Part shown: piece by piece, positions 22,308-36,144 of the stretch | How positions within the stretch are numbered: the stretch's first letter is position 1 | Layout of the letters: every line of letters begins with the position of its first letter | NCBI RefSeq assembly: GCF_036588685.1 | Contig: NC_086382.1 | Coordinates: 3,633,001 to 3,697,000, forward strand | DNA length: 64,000 bases | Direction: 5' to 3' | Source: Mytilus trossulus | Taxonomy: Eukaryota > Mollusca > Bivalvia > Mytilida > Mytilidae | Translations under genes and position numbers: made by a program | Notes under the pieces: generated by a model | The model's database searches: none | Told to the model about the DNA's origin: nothing | What the model saw: only the letters and a program-made list of their open reading frames with translations

Positions 22308-24900
22308 ATCCTTATTTCACATGTGAAATTATCGTTTTTTATTTAACTGGGAAATCACTGTAATTCATTGCAACCAATGTAATACAATTTCTTTACCAAT
22401 GACAAAATATACCAGTTCTCTGCCATGTGGTCAATTTACTAACATCTAACAATGTTTTGACTTTGTTGGTGACATTAGCCTTGCAATTTAATATTTTCAA
22501 ATACAAAAAATAGAATGGAAGACAAATAAACATGTGTTTTTTTATTTCATAAAAAGCTCTGTTCTTTATGGCCATACATGTTTATAAGTTTCTCCTTCAT
22601 TGGTCAACCGCATTTATAGCACTGGTTGGCTTTGTATTAGTTTCATTATTAATAGCAATTTCCCCCAATTTTGCATGCAGAGATACAAATGTACCACGGC
22701 CTTGCTGCATTTAATCTTTTATGTGTCAAGGATTTTTGGTAAAATAGATGTTGGAATTATAGTGTTCTTCTTTATAAACTTATTGGTGATAATAGATTAT
22801 GAGTCACATGATTCTTTACATGTCAGTATGTTAAACATCTGTCTTTTGATATATCAACAAAACAGTAATGGTTTGTGCTTATATGCTGCTGTGTTAAGAT
22901 ATATTGCTGAAGGTATAGGTTCCAATTTTAATATATGACAGGTTTCTCCATATCCCTGATTGACTAATTGGACAATATTTTAGCTATTCCTACTGGACTT
23001 GGTGACATTATCTGTTATCTGCAAAAAATAAAATATAATTGCTATTACATCATCAATAAATATCTTACAAAATAATGCCAAAAGAGATACTACATTCAAA
23101 ACAGGTTCAATGCTTTTTTTCAGCAATGGATATATGATGCAAACATAAGCTTTCAACATTGCTGCAAGTTTTGTTAATCTAAAATCGATTTTACATATAC
23201 CCCTATTGGTCAATCAATTTTTCCTAAATTAACTTAAGAGGGGGTGTGGGGGTCAGTGAAAAAACTATGTGAATTAAGTTTTTTATCCTTCATTGAACTT
23301 TTGATGTCGTCCCTAAATGTCAATAAAAAATGTACACAAAAACATGACTGCAGGTGATTAACTTTAAAACAAACTTGGGAGGATGGTGTAACATCCCAAA
23401 TTGGACTACAAAACCAATAGCAATTAGCTTAAGTTAGAAAATTTGTAAGAAGCACAGTGACAAAAACCATTTATATAGAAATAAAAAAACATGTAAGTTA
23501 GAGTTAAACGAGATGAAATTTATTGACTAAAATAATAAAGCCACTTCTGTTCATTAATGTGTAAATTTTATAAGGACATGTAAAGGCTGGTATAATATGC
23601 ATAAACATGGTACATGTATATATAGTTGCTAGTCATGCCATGTACATGATATATTTATATGCATATTCAGACTATTTAACAGAAAGATGTAGTTTTTTTT
23701 ATTGGTACTGTAAGTACTATTTGTATGTTAATTAAAATTGATAGGTGTTGTAAATTTAACTTTAACAATTATCAATGTTCCTAAACATATGCATACTTTT
23801 GCATACTTTTAGACTAGACTACAATGTTGTGCTTTCATCATCATGAAGATCATAAAAAGTCAATATGTGTATGCTATAACCTCAATAAGCCATGTGTGCA
23901 GTGTGGTAACAAAGAGTGCATTTAAATTATTGATTTATAGTCAGTACAGTAAAGTTTTATTAATTTCAATATGTACATACATGTACAATGACATAGATTT
24001 GCATATAGGAATTAAAAGTAGTATTCAACAAAATGAAAGTACAGTGTTTAATGCATGTACAATGTAATAAACATACAATTTACATGTATTTGAATGCATG
24101 TATTTATACTTACATTCTTGATCTAAAATTTATAAATGTCAGACTTTATCTGATCTTATCTGTTGAGAGGGTTCATAGCCTGAGTTACTATTCAATTTAT
24201 TGATTTTACTTAACAATTTAGATGTTTTAAAATAAAAATGACAACACAAGATAAATGTTAACATAAAATGTTAATATTCAATTTTTTAATTCATAAATAA
24301 ATGTGCTCTCATCTGAATTTGATTATTCCATATAATTACCTGTATCTTGGCTGACACCTTGGAGTTTGGTATAGTTTTTTGCTGGGAGTCGCTGTATTCT
24401 GTTTCTAGTTGAACATACGCATGTGTTCAGTAAATACAAAACTGTGATGTAAATCAGGTATTCAGTATACGTTTGCAAATCTTTAGATATGTTACCCCAA
24501 CACTTGAGTATTTCACTTCTGCGGCACATGTTTCATAAATTCCCGACTTCCTTTCAATTTGTTTGTATAAGAGATCATCCTGCATAACTGATTCGAATTC
24601 CACAGAATTTCACCATGTTCACCGGTTTGTAAACAGCGCCAACATCGTTGTTGAGATTATCACGTTGAGACCTTTCTATCCGGACAAAATATAATTCATT
24701 AGCATTCCATACTTCACCATGAACTCTCATACTGGTTATCTTTTAGTTCCAATGGGATATTTCAGCTAAATGAAACAAAACTAGCTTCATACTCTTTCAC
24801 TTTGTCAACTTTCGTTTTCGGTAAGGAAAGTAACTTATAATATGAAAAGGCTAAAACACGGAATCGTGTTAAAATGAAGATGCGGACTTTTATAAATAAG
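22308..24900. other. No gene seen
   Basis: AT-rich intergenic DNA. The longest frame (22600-22938, 112 codons) has a hydrophobic stretch but no homologue I can name and no coding-like context. No RNA gene recognised. Confidence 0.5.
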
Positions 24901-25119
24901 GACAATTACGAAATATGCACACATGGTAAGCTGTACATGTGATAATTTTAGTGAAAGAATATTGTTTTCGGCAGCAAGCAAATATTTTTGCAGGTGCTCG
25001 ATAACGTTAACTTTGCAACGTCATAGCCAAAACTACGTTTTACCGCATCTGGGCCCTTTTGTCAGACGTTGTCACAAATATCAATCGCTTATCTCTGGGG
25101 TTTTTATGTTGGGGGGGGG

Positions 25120-26451
25120 GCTTACGATATTTAATATTCATACTGATCATGAACACTATCACGCGTCTGCGAATGTCACATTACGTCGTGAAAAGTGTTA
25201 ACCAATCATTTTGATATCTAACCCCATTAAAGTTAAACAAGAATGTTTCAATAGAACACGGATGCCTCATTCGCACTATTATTTTCTATGTTCAGTGGAC
25301 TGTGAAATTGGGGTCAAAACGCATTCAAATTAGAAATATCATATCGTAGGAAACATTGTACTTCGTTTCAAGTTCATTGGACTCAAACTTAAAAAAAAAA
25401 CTAACGTGACCAAAACTTATCTTGAAGCGGGAAAGACGAAATAACGAACAGATGAGCGGAAGACGAACGAACGGACGCACAGACCGAATAACACATTGTC
25501 CATAAATGAGGATTTAAAGTAAAACAAATGGTTGAATCTTCAATATTAATTTTAAAACAAAATAGACAGGGGTGTTCATTGTCGAAGGCTGTGCGGTGAC
25601 CTTAAGTTGTTAATTTCTGTGTCATTTGTCTCATTGACAATCAAACCACTTGATCTTTTTTATATTATAAGAAGAAAAAAATTAATAACTTGATCAAGGC
25701 GAGAGTAGCTGGTTTTTGAATGTTTGTTTTATACTAAAACCCAACGTAATGACTGCACTCTTTAGCTATTATCGAACGAGTTTTCGCTTTTATGCATTAA
25801 AATGTCCACGGGATAATATTTCTGATTATTTATTGATATCATATAATAGTCATGAAACAATTGAATAAGTATGTACATTTCATACTCAATACTTCCCCTT
25901 TTTATTTTAAAATTTCTCGTAACCGATGTCAAAGATGTAATACAGAAAGAAGGGATGACACAAGATATATCACTTTTTGTTGCAGATTTATAGACGTCTA
26001 ACTTTAATTTTGACGTGATTTTAAAGTTTGAATTTAAACCAGTGCGATAGATAACTGGGTTTTCCTCAATATTATTATGATAATGTTTTCAATTGTTACA
26101 CAAAGTACAGTGTAGTATATCATAGCAATCACTTTTACATTGAAAGAATCAAAGCAATACTAATAAATACATACAGTTTCAGTATATAAAAAAAAAAGAT
26201 TCCAGACGTACATAAATATATGAATTACCTTTACGATTGGACACACATACAGGAAGTAAAAAGTCCAAAGTCCACTTTTTTGAACCATATAGATAAACAT
26301 TGTTGAATGTCGGGTACAATCCCATGTCACGTGTGATTTCAATTCGTCTGCAATATTTTAATAATTTCTATCTTTGATAATGAAGAAAATTGAGAGAACG
26401 TGTGATTAAGTATTCCTTGGAGTTCCCAAAATTTTTACAGAAATTAAACAC
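25120..26451. repeat. Duplicated 5'-flank segment of A-type TRIM genes (copy 1)
   Basis: Parallels 39430-40730 (5' side of A2) and 53000-54180 (5' side of A3). Shared blocks include 'gaacgaacgga', 'cacgggnnaatatttc', 'gatatcatataatagtcat', 'cttccccttttt' and 'catgtcacgtgtgatttcaat'. It is probably the displaced 5' flank of A1, separated by the foldback and Ngaro insertions. No gene. Confidence 0.75.
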
Positions 26452-27347
26452 CAGGGGCCGTGTAAATGAAAGTATGTTTAGGATATGTCCTAAGATAGGT
26501 CTTAGGACATTATTTAGGATGGTCTTAGGACGTGTCTGAGACATGTCTTAGGATGTAAAACAAAGCTGTCTTAGGACAGTCTTAACTACTTTGGTCCTAG
26601 GACCATCCTAACACATTTTTTTAATTGAAAATATATGTAGAGATTTGTATGACATAGATTGAATTGTATTTTAGAACCTATGTGTAAAGAGCGGGAGGAT
26701 GACTCTTATATAGAAAACAATTAACTCAAAATAAAAGTTAAAGTTTTTACGGAATACTAATATATACGTTATTAAATATGATAAAAGATATAAATGAATT
26801 TAATACGAAAACAAAAATAAATGGTCACAAAACTTTGTGATATTCGTGCTGCAATTTTAGTACATAAACTAGTTGTGTCTTTAGGTCCACGCGATTTCAT
26901 TACATGTATCGAATCAGGATTAGGTAAAACAAGAAGTAAACTTTCCCCGTATTTGAATTATTTAAAATATGTTGCGTATGATGATAATATTGTTAAGGCT
27001 TCAAAAAAGGCAGCACGAAATAATTTAATATATACAAATAAATCTTTGACAAACATTAAACATTTTTTTTAAATTTTTTTTATTAATTTTATCTAAATTA
27101 AATAATTTAATATTGTATTTTTAGTCTTGAGTTTATTCCATATTTGTTGTTTTTATTACGTTTTAGGACGATGTAACCTTTAGAACTATCCTAAGACACC
27201 TAATTATATATCCTAACTTTAGGACCAAATTTAGGACATATCTTATGTTAGGAGACCTTCGTTAACCCGACTTAGGACTAAGACGTGTCCTAAGACCATC
27301 CTAAGACATGTCTTAGTCCTAGGACAGCTTCGTGGACACGGCCCCTG
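26452..27347. mobile_element. 896-bp element, ends CAGGGGCCGTGT, rich in TCTTAGGACA motifs
   Basis: Terminal inverted repeats: CAGGGGCCGTGTAAATGAA at the left and, from the right, CAGGGGCCGTGTCCACGAA. Both subterminal zones are packed with variants of TCTTAGGACA/TGTCCTAAGA in both orientations. The paralogous site at 54171-54200 lacks it, so it is an insertion. No clear target duplication; the CAGGG end suggests hAT. An 83-codon frame in the AT-rich middle (26821-27072) has no recognised domain. Confidence 0.78.
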
Positions 27348-28397
27348 CTACATATTAAATCTCACAGTTTTAAATTTTTGTGTTTTGGACTGTTTTTCTC
27401 AAACTATAAGCAATAGGTCAACTATATTTGTTGTATGGAAGGATTATAAGCTGAACATGTCTATCTGGCAAAGTTCATTTGACCTTGAACTAATTTTCAT
27501 GGTTCATTAGTCAATGTTTAGTTTTCTTGATTAAGTCTGTTTCTTAGAAACTATAAGCTATAGGTCAACTACATTTAGTGTGTTGAATGATTATAAGGTG
27601 TACATCTATTTCTTGTCAGTTTTTATGATCTTGACCTCACTTTAGTGGATTATTTTAAGTTGATGGGATAGTTGTAGTAAAGCTTTATATTTAGGACTAT
27701 AAACATAATATCAATTATTAAAAAAGAAGGCGAGACATTTCAGCGTGTGCACTCTTGTTACTTATGGTGTACTGATACATCACTGTCCCAGATATGGGGA
27801 TTGAGTCGGTGAACATGAAATAGACAGCTAGTGCCTCTTTCATGTAGGTAAAAATTAACAATGAAAGGGTGAAATGTTTGACTTATTACATATTTTTTAG
27901 TTTTAAACCATCCATGATAAATGCTATACGAGTAAATTGAGGCCCTTCGAATTTCTAATTTCCTTCATTAAGACAAAGTTTGCTTAACACCTAAAAAATC
28001 ATGTAGACAGGGAATATTTTATTGTTTTTAAACTGCTATTACCAGTTTTGAACATATATATTGTATAACCATGTTAAACACAGGAGAAATAAATACCTAA
28101 ATTTCAACGAAAAGATATATTAAATATTCCCTCTTTTTAATATGTTTATACTTCAAATATTGATTGTTAAGACAACCTTAAACATTTTAAGAGATCAATA
28201 CCATCCACTTTAGCCTGGAGTATTGTCCGGGATGTTATTGTCTTAAGTGCATGTTCGATCGTTCCACACGTTAATCTGATATATCAATTAATAATATAGG
28301 GATTTACTTTTAATGTTTTCGTAAACCACATAAATATTTTATTATTTTTTCATGAAGATGAAAATTGTCACTTTCTAAAGATGAACTTGGATATTTA
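27348..28397. other. 3' flank of TRIM-like pseudogene B1
   Basis: Contains about two units of the ~145-bp repeat (27361-27690), then sequence shared with the flanks of A1 and B2 ('gaaagggtgaaatgtttgactta'). The intact string 'cttgattaagtctgtttct' at 27525-27543 is the empty site matching the insertion point of the 54350-58281 element. No gene. Confidence 0.75.
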
Positions 28398-30689
28398 TCA
28401 TGCCATGTCAAATTTGAGAGGGCGCCCATTTTTGGACACAACATACAGTTTGTTAATATTTAAATAAATACCGTATGAATCATGAATTCTACAATTTGGA
28501 GTTGGTAAAATTCTGCTGTTTTCACCATCTGCCGATATCAACACAACAACGGAGTAGGTCCGGTAAGGACCGATTTTGGCCTCAAATTTTAGGTTCATCT
28601 GACAAAAGATTTTTACCACTTTTTAAACATTTAAGTGCTATTTTATTTGAATCAATTAGTTTGTGTAAAAGATTTTAGCTGATTTAGTAATTTAAAACGA
28701 TCCGTTTCAAGCTCAAATATGGAAAATCTAACAAATATGCCGAAAAATGGCACTTTTCAGATGGTTTTTGTCAAAAATGAAAGTGGCCGCATCCGTGTTC
28801 ATCCTCAACCTTATATATGTTATGTATTATCATCCAATACAACTTACATTTCAATATTAAGGATGAACACGAATGCGGCCACTTTCGTTTTATACGAAAA
28901 CCGTCTAAAATTTAACTAAAATGCTAGAATTGTGAAGATTTCAGTAATTTAGCATGACTAAATGGTGCTAGTACCCGATATATGTGCATTGTATTGTCAA
29001 AAAACAGCCCATATTTATGTAGCAGAAGTATTCTGCTGTCCAATAAATAACTAAAATTTTACATTTTTACAATTTTGTAAAACTGCAATATTTTTGGGCC
29101 AAAAAAGGGTCTTACTGGACCTACTCCATTGTTTTTATTGGAAATCACGTATACGATGCCGTGTTGATCAACAGCTATTCCCGTGGCATAGTTCAGAATT
29201 GATTTATCTTTGTATTCCCATTGTTTGTCTCCCTTTACACTGTAGCATTTGACTGTAGAATCACAATCAGTATAGTAAATGTTCTCTCCCGAGGATGCTA
29301 TGTAACTAAAATCGTTTTTTATGGTGCAATCCTGCACAAGTGTAAATATTTTAAAGTTTGAAAGTTGTATCCCTAGGATCCCTTTCCCTTTTTCACAGTA
29401 TAATAGCTGTCCCTGTCTGTATATAATACCTCGACTAGCGCCTGTCTGGATTGTTTTGGTAACTTGTTTTGTCTTTGTGTCTACAATTAGTATTTTATTT
29501 TGATAATGCGTTGTACATGTTGTAACAGCTACTGTTTCATCATCAATACATGTAACATCAAATGGTTTTAGAGGATACAGTGGTATTTCAGTATCTAGAG
29601 TTCCATCGTTTTGTACGATAACTACTCTCATATTACTAAGGTCCGCATATATCATTCTTTGATCCGGAAAGACAGTAAACTCTGTTATAAATGAACTGGA
29701 TTGTCCTCCAGAAACCTTGACAAATCCTACCAATGGTGCAGTAATGTCATCAATAGATTAACTACGTAATGGAACAGCCGTGAAAATCTGAGCCTGCTTT
29801 TGATGACCAACGCCAATGACGATTGTCGATTGATTTCTTTTCAATTTTTATTGATCCGAATGCAGTCATTTTGGATAACATTTCTGTAATCTTATCGTCT
29901 ATCTGGCATTTCAAATCGAATTGGATAAACCCGTCATCTTCCGCTATGTTTTATAAGTATTTTACCTCATCAATGACGTCCTTTTCTAACATTTTACTAC
30001 CAATGAAAGCCTGCAGATCGGATCAATGTTGTTTGACGGACATAAGGTTTGTCTTCAAGAGCTCAACTGTTTTTATTTTTGTGGATAACTTATTAAGGAG
30101 GGTTTCAATTTTAAGTTTCAGTTGTGTTTCAGTTGAATTCAAATCGTCTCTTTAAGTTTTTCTCTAATTCATCTAAGTGGTAGTTTACCTTTCGTCTTGT
30201 TTCTTTGATATCATTTAAACTTTTAGAATGCTGTTGTTTTATTTCAACAAGATTGGCTTTCCGGTCCTTTACTACCTCCCCAATGATGTCTTGAATATCT
30301 TTCAGAGACTTCTCCAAACTGTCAAACAAGGTGGACGATCTTGATGACTTAATGACGTCATCAGTTAGAAACATTCCAGTGCATTCTTTGTGGTTTTCAG
30401 ATATGCAAATAATACAGCAAAGTTGGTCATCACGTGGACAAAACATTTGGAATTTCTTGTCGTGTTCTCTACAGCTCTGTTCAATTTTACAAATCTCAGG
30501 CGGAAGTTTCTTGTAGTCATCGATAGAAATAATCCCATGTTTCCTCGAGGCTTTTGACACCCCATGATAATTTTTACATGTCGAACACAGACCTTCATCA
30601 CACTCAGGACACCAGTAATCAGCAACGTGTGATGTATGCTGAGCATCACAGATACAACACAATATAACATCTATATCTGAGGCAGCCAT
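28398..30689 (-). pseudogene. TRIM-like pseudogene B1
   Basis: Subfamily B copy: B-box 1 and 2 at the N-terminus (30200-30689; CCICDAQHTSHVADYWCPEC, then the FCPRDDQLCC segment, which has D where relatives have H), coiled coil, then propeller. Lesions: a one-base insertion near 30150 (CGTCTCTTTAAG against CGTCTTTTAGG in B2), a stop at 30026-30028 (Gly codon to TGA), a stop at about 29758-29760 (Lys to TAA), and a 577-bp mobile element splitting the last propeller blade (28551-29127). The C-terminal piece is at 28398-28550. On the minus strand TATTTTAG precedes the ATG, the same splice-acceptor arrangement as its relatives. Not expected to yield a full protein. Confidence 0.88.
28551..29127. 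mobile_element. 577-bp palindromic element inside B1
   Basis: The ends are inverted repeats, GGAGTAGGTCCGGTAAGGAC at the left and GGAGTAGGTCCAGTAAGACC read from the right. Further inside a second inverted pair (about 28758-28805 and 28860-28907; GAAAGTGGCCGCAT block) makes most of the element foldable. The relative B2 (59931-59970) has uninterrupted coding sequence at the same point. No target duplication recognised; no transposase; non-autonomous. Confidence 0.82.
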
Positions 30690-30733
30690 CTAAAATACAG
30701 GCAATACAATATTTAAAATTTAGTTAATGCGAC

Positions 30734-32415
30734 CATGGAAGTATTATATTGACAGGAACTTTCACAAGCGGATTTCAAACGTTTATAATGCGATGCCGCA
30801 AAATCGTCAAATATCTGTTAATTAACTCGACATGTCTTATGGATGCATGGGTTCTGATCAATTTCTTGGAACCTTGTGAATAATTTCAATTACGGCACAT
30901 ACCGAAATAACCGGATGTGTAATTATTTGTCAAGAAAATGAATTTACCGACCATGTGAATGAAAAATGTGTCAGTTTTTACGAGTTTTGCTGCTGAAAAG
31001 GCAAATTAAAATAAAAGAAACGAAATGCCCTCGACTGTTTTCACCAAATAAAAAAAAAAAAAAAAACTAAAAACTAAAGAGCAAAAATACTCAAAAGCCC
31101 GATAAACATTTCAGTTTAAGTTGCAATCAATTTATAAATAGTAAGATTTTTATTCATGAGAGAGCCGTTGGCTAGACACGCGTAACTGTTACATTTATAT
31201 CCATGTTAGATTTGAAAATAATAAAATTCTCATGTTAAGTAAACGGAAAAGTTTTTATCAGTAATTATTATCAGGTTTTACTGCTAACTCGGACAAATAT
31301 TTTAATGAAGTGTTTAATAAAAGAATTTCTAACAAAAATTTAATCCAAAATTTGGCCGGGGGACAGGATTGAAGAGCTTTGATCCGAAAAAAATATCAAA
31401 TATTTTGATTTATTGTTTACTGAAAATCCAATGGCAAACATTTCATGCAATTTAACAAACCAGAAACATAAATTGCTTAGCATGTGGTGTAAGATGTTTC
31501 AGATCTGTTCAGCTTTAAAACACATAAATAAATTCTAATTTTGTTTCCATGATAAATTTTTTTTTAACCTGCTTAGGGCCCATCATGGTGATCTTTCTTT
31601 AAATGCATCCAGAAATATTAAAAGCCATCCGTAAAAATAAATCTGTCAGACGTCAGATCGAGTTATTTCGGATTAGGTTGAATGTTTAAGGTTGTTTACA
31701 ACTTTGGAATTATCATAAAAGGTGTAGCAATTCATCCGCATGTAGAGGTCATCACATGCGTGTAATTATTTACCTCCTTTAGTCTTTAAAAATATTTGAT
31801 AAATAAGTTAATAACATTTTACGATAGAGAAAAATATAAATATTTGTGTAACACTCGATAAAAGTTTACAATCTTTAACTTAAAATTTGAGTTATATGGC
31901 ACCATCTGGCACACTACAAGCGCATCACATTATTTTCTGCAAACACTCTATTTCAGAATAATGTAATTTTCTTAATCAGATATTTCCCGATTTCCAAGTT
32001 CCAATGATTAAAACATACTTAACAAAACTAAAAATAAGCTTGCCCTCTTTCCGAATGCAGTTAATTTTCTTATGTCATTCTGTTAAATATGGACCAATGT
32101 TTTCGATCTTTTCAGTGTTGTTCTTCATTTATTGCACGGAAACAGGTGTTGTTGTTCATGTGGCGATTTACAAAAAAATACAGAAGTTTCCGTGTTTATT
32201 TACATTGATAGGTAGATGAGACAATTGATATCAAATCACGTAATAAGACCAGCTTCAGTTAAAAGAACAGGCGAAGGCGGCATCACATATACCCCATCAA
32301 GGAGTTATCACGTACTTGACAAACTGAGTCAGAACCTTTTATTTTCTTAAGGAAATCAGTGGGATGGGAATGTGCTAATTTTCGTTGGGGTTCTTGTCAA
32401 TATAATACTTCCATG
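30734..32415. mobile_element. 1682-bp element with 7-bp target duplication, 5' of B1
   Basis: Termini CATGGAAGTATTATATTGAC... are inverted and match over 26 bp with one mismatch (left from 30734, right to 32415). The flanks are ATGCGAC on both sides (30727-30733 and 32416-32422). The B2 flank shows the uninterrupted site (about 61555-61565). The interior holds no convincing gene, so it is non-autonomous. A 7-bp duplication does not fix the superfamily. Confidence 0.82.
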
Positions 32416-33988
32416 ATGCGACTGACTCTTGAAAAAATCACAATTTTAACAATTGAATTCAAATCATTGGTCAATAATGTTTCATATTTCTATCTCTGGG
32501 GACAGATTGTATCACATTAATTTCAGTATCGCTTTTATACAAGATGGAGATTAATCTAGCTTTAAACCAGGTTTCATCCATCGTTATCGTCAGGAGATGC
32601 ATGTCTGTACCAAGTACACAACATGAAAGCTTTTCCCCCCTGATTTTAGTAATAAAACTGAGAATAGAAACGGAGAATGTGTCAAGGTGAAATACCACCA
32701 CTGATTTTCCCCTATAAGACTTTGTTAAATTTGCACTTATCAAAAACATTTCATCGCAAATAAAAAAAAAACATCACTGGAAGTTAACCTATCAAATTTT
32801 CACCTCTTTTCATTATTTTGTACACGATTTAGTAACCATGTAACCTCAACTTTCCATTATATTATAAAGAAACCCCAAATAAATCAAGTATTATGCTTTT
32901 AAATACCAAAGATATATGTTTATGACCCAGTTTTATTTCAATGAAATGTAGAATTAATTATCTAAAACTGTCGAATTCAAGAGATTTTTTCGATCTATTT
33001 TTCTATGCAACTGGACGTGACGTACTATGGTTTGATGGTAGTACACCTCAACGAGACAACAACCCAAACACAGATCAATAACAGCCCATTTACCTGTCAG
33101 AACATTACTTATTTGAGGTTCATTTCAAATATTTGACAAAAAAGGCCCATAACCTGCATACTGACTCTGTGTATATATACAGACCAACCCATGAAAGATA
33201 CGATTTGTTTGTTCCTGCAGAAGTTATTAACTTAACCTTTGAATACCCCTCGGGTATCAGTTTTGTTGATTTTATTGATTGATATAAACAACAGATGAAC
33301 AATAAATATACAGCAATAGTTGATTAGTGAATAAGATTATAACACATTGTCGACTACTCTACCCCTGTTTTTGACATATTTACCTTTTATTTTTGTTTGG
33401 TTTTTTTACACATCGTTGTCAATATAATAGTAGTGTTAGCAACTCTCATGCAAGTGACAGGTTAAGCTAGCTATAAAACCTGGCTGAATCAACCTATTTC
33501 TACTTAAGAAAATGCATGTACCAAATCAGTAATGTGACAGATGTTATCCATTCTATTGAGAGATTGATATTTTGATTTTGGCGTTTGCTTTAGGAATTTT
33601 CGTTTAGAATTTTCCTTGGAGTTTGGTATTTTTGTTATTTTAATACTTTAATACTCTACTCTTCTGTGGAATAACCTAATGTGTTTGATCTTATATTATT
33701 ATATCTATTTGTCACTTTTCTCCGGAATTTTTTTTGATTTTGATCTGAATTTAATTTTTTCTTCTTGCTCCCCATATTTGTGTCTTTAGTCTAATTTTTG
33801 TTTTACAATATCTCGCTAATATGTTTTGCATACAATATTGAACAGTAATTGCGTTTTAAAAAATCGATTCTGTATATTAGAGTCTGTAATCGAAAGAGTG
33901 ATCTCCCAAACACTGTTTCTATATGACTTCAAAGATAACGATAACATTCTTTTTCAGAAAGAGTTGAATGTCTCTTTGGTATCTTCTG

Positions 33989-34027
<39 letters not shown>

Positions 34028-34560
34028 CTTGTAGGAAATGAGAAATTTACGTTTTATATAATGAAATCAGCACGTTTGTTTTATGTGCTTGTTTTGTGGC
34101 GCCCATCTTTGTCAACATTAAAAAGACCAAGTAATGAAACATACAGTTTAGTTTCGGTAGAATCTCAAGTTCACTTGGATATATGTATTGCAATCAGAGT
34201 AAATATTGTTGTTATCAATTCTCAAAAATTGAGTTATTGATTTGACCTTCTAAATTTTTGTTATGAGCGCCACTGCTCAATAGTTTGTTATTAAAACAGC
34301 GTTTGGCCTTTGACATAAATTTGCTGGTATAAAGTGAAGTTTTATTATATAACGCCCATCATTATAACATTTCATAATGTTAGTTAGTAAAACGTATAAT
34401 AACGAGATAACAAAGTGCTTAGCTTTAAACACAAGAAAACCAACAGTTTTGTATCTGATGTTAATACTACGTTGAGTACAAAGACTTGTAGGATATAGAA
34501 AAGGAAATAGATCACAACAATCGTTACGAACAATAAATATATACAACTGCACCTTTCAGT
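32416..34560. repeat. 5' flank of B1, duplicated at B2
   Basis: 32440-32640 parallels 61570-61770, and 34250-34545 parallels 62590-62885 (for example 'gcgccactgctcaatagtttgttat' and 'gctttaaacacaagaaaac'). The region between differs through insertions. A TC microsatellite lies at 33991-34023. No gene. Confidence 0.75.
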
Positions 34561-36140
34561 TTGTAGTGACAGGCTATAGAAGTCCCAACCAGCTGATATC
34601 AATTAAATTTATCAAAACATGATAACATGAATGATTGGTAGAAATACATGTTGCAAATTTTATTAAATAAATATTTACACAAACGAGATACAAAATTTAT
34701 CGAAAAGGATTTGCACTTTAGTATTTAATGAAGATATAATGAGCAACAACCGTACAACAGATCCTAGTTATTTAATGTAGATTTTTTGTATTGCTTCACT
34801 TATGTTTTAATTGGTCGTAATGCGTAACATAAGTCGGAAATAAGTAAATTCGTTATAATAGCGAGCAAAATACCACACCAATATGCATCTTAAGACATCT
34901 GGTTTTCGATTCTATAGGTTTGGAGATTTGTAACGGTGAAATATACCTGATTTCATCCGCATAACATTTTGGGTGTCATACCAAATCTTAAACTTATTTT
35001 CAAATTACTGAAACAAAGACATGCAAAAAGGGGAACATCTTGAAAATATACGTGAAGACATACTACAATTAAATTATGACGTCTTGTCCACTTGAAAAAC
35101 TATGTAAAGAAAGGAAAGACAGCTTTAAAACCGCCACGTTAGTGTTGACAATGTTTGTGAAGCAGGCTCTGCATACCCTTCCGGAGCACATAAAATCATC
35201 ACCAGTTTTTGATAGGTTCGCGTTGCTAAGTCTTTATTTTTTTTAATTTTTTATTTTGTTAAAAGTTGTTTGCCCTGTTGTTCTTTTCCTATTTTTGCCG
35301 CTTCTTTGTCAGTTTATTGTCGACCTACAAGTTTGAATGTCTCTTTGGTAACTTTAGCCATTCATTTACTTCTAGAACATGCTTTATATTGTCAATCTCC
35401 ATTCCTCCAGAAACAATTAATCTATTTACAGGAAATACCAAAGAACTAAAAACAGCCTAAGGCCTTCAATTGGTCTTTAATGCAGTAAAATAAAATTCTG
35501 CACACGGAGGCCGACTTAATGTTGCCTCTAAACCAAACTGTGAATGTCCCACTAAACTCCGGCCTTGGGTATAGCTAAAAGGTGAGGCGGGTATTAAACA
35601 TGTTTTGTGAGATGTCAACCCTCCCTCTGTATCTCTACCCAATGTAGAATTAACAAACACACAGCAATACGCACAGTTAACCTCAAATTAAAAGAAGTTC
35701 GAGTCTGATGTCAGACTAGGTAACAAAATAAAGTAAGTAAAAAGACAAAGATGAATTTCGTTAAATCAAATTTTTGTTTATATACACGATTGAATCGAAC
35801 AAGTTGTGATATATAAACACTAAAAGAATGACAATAAAACGTCAGCATCTACATATGGATATTAATAGGAAATGCAAATCATCTCTGTTATTATGAATTT
35901 AGGTATATCGCTGTTCGTTTAAGATATAGATATCAAGATCTAGAAAATGTGTTCATTGTTAGTATAATATTTTAGTGGTTCACAGTAAGTCCCAATTGGA
36001 ATTCCGATAACTTTACACTATATGGAATCTCCATAGCGAATAAAGTGTTATCTAGTGGAAATTCAAGGGCAGTTGACGTATCAAAGCAGTTTCAATTGAC
36101 ATATTTTTTTCCCTGAGTTGGTACTAAACAACGAACTGAA
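34561..36140. other. Gene-free stretch with dispersed repeats
   Basis: 35150-35370 is a copy in reverse orientation of the repeat at 6360-6590. 35590-35730 matches 59015-59160 (shared CAACCCTCCCTCT and GAGTCTGATGTCAGA blocks). No coding gene. Confidence 0.6.
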
Positions 36141-36144
36141 AGAT

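Noticed and set aside
22600-22938. 112-codon frame with hydrophobic segments
   Set aside because: AT-rich context, no recognisable domain and no paralogue; insufficient support for a gene.
26821-27072. 83-codon frame in the 896-bp element
   Set aside because: No recognised domain; kept only as a note on the element, since a non-autonomous element is not expected to code.
33991-34023. TC dinucleotide run giving Ser/Leu-rich frames
   Set aside because: Microsatellite translation only.
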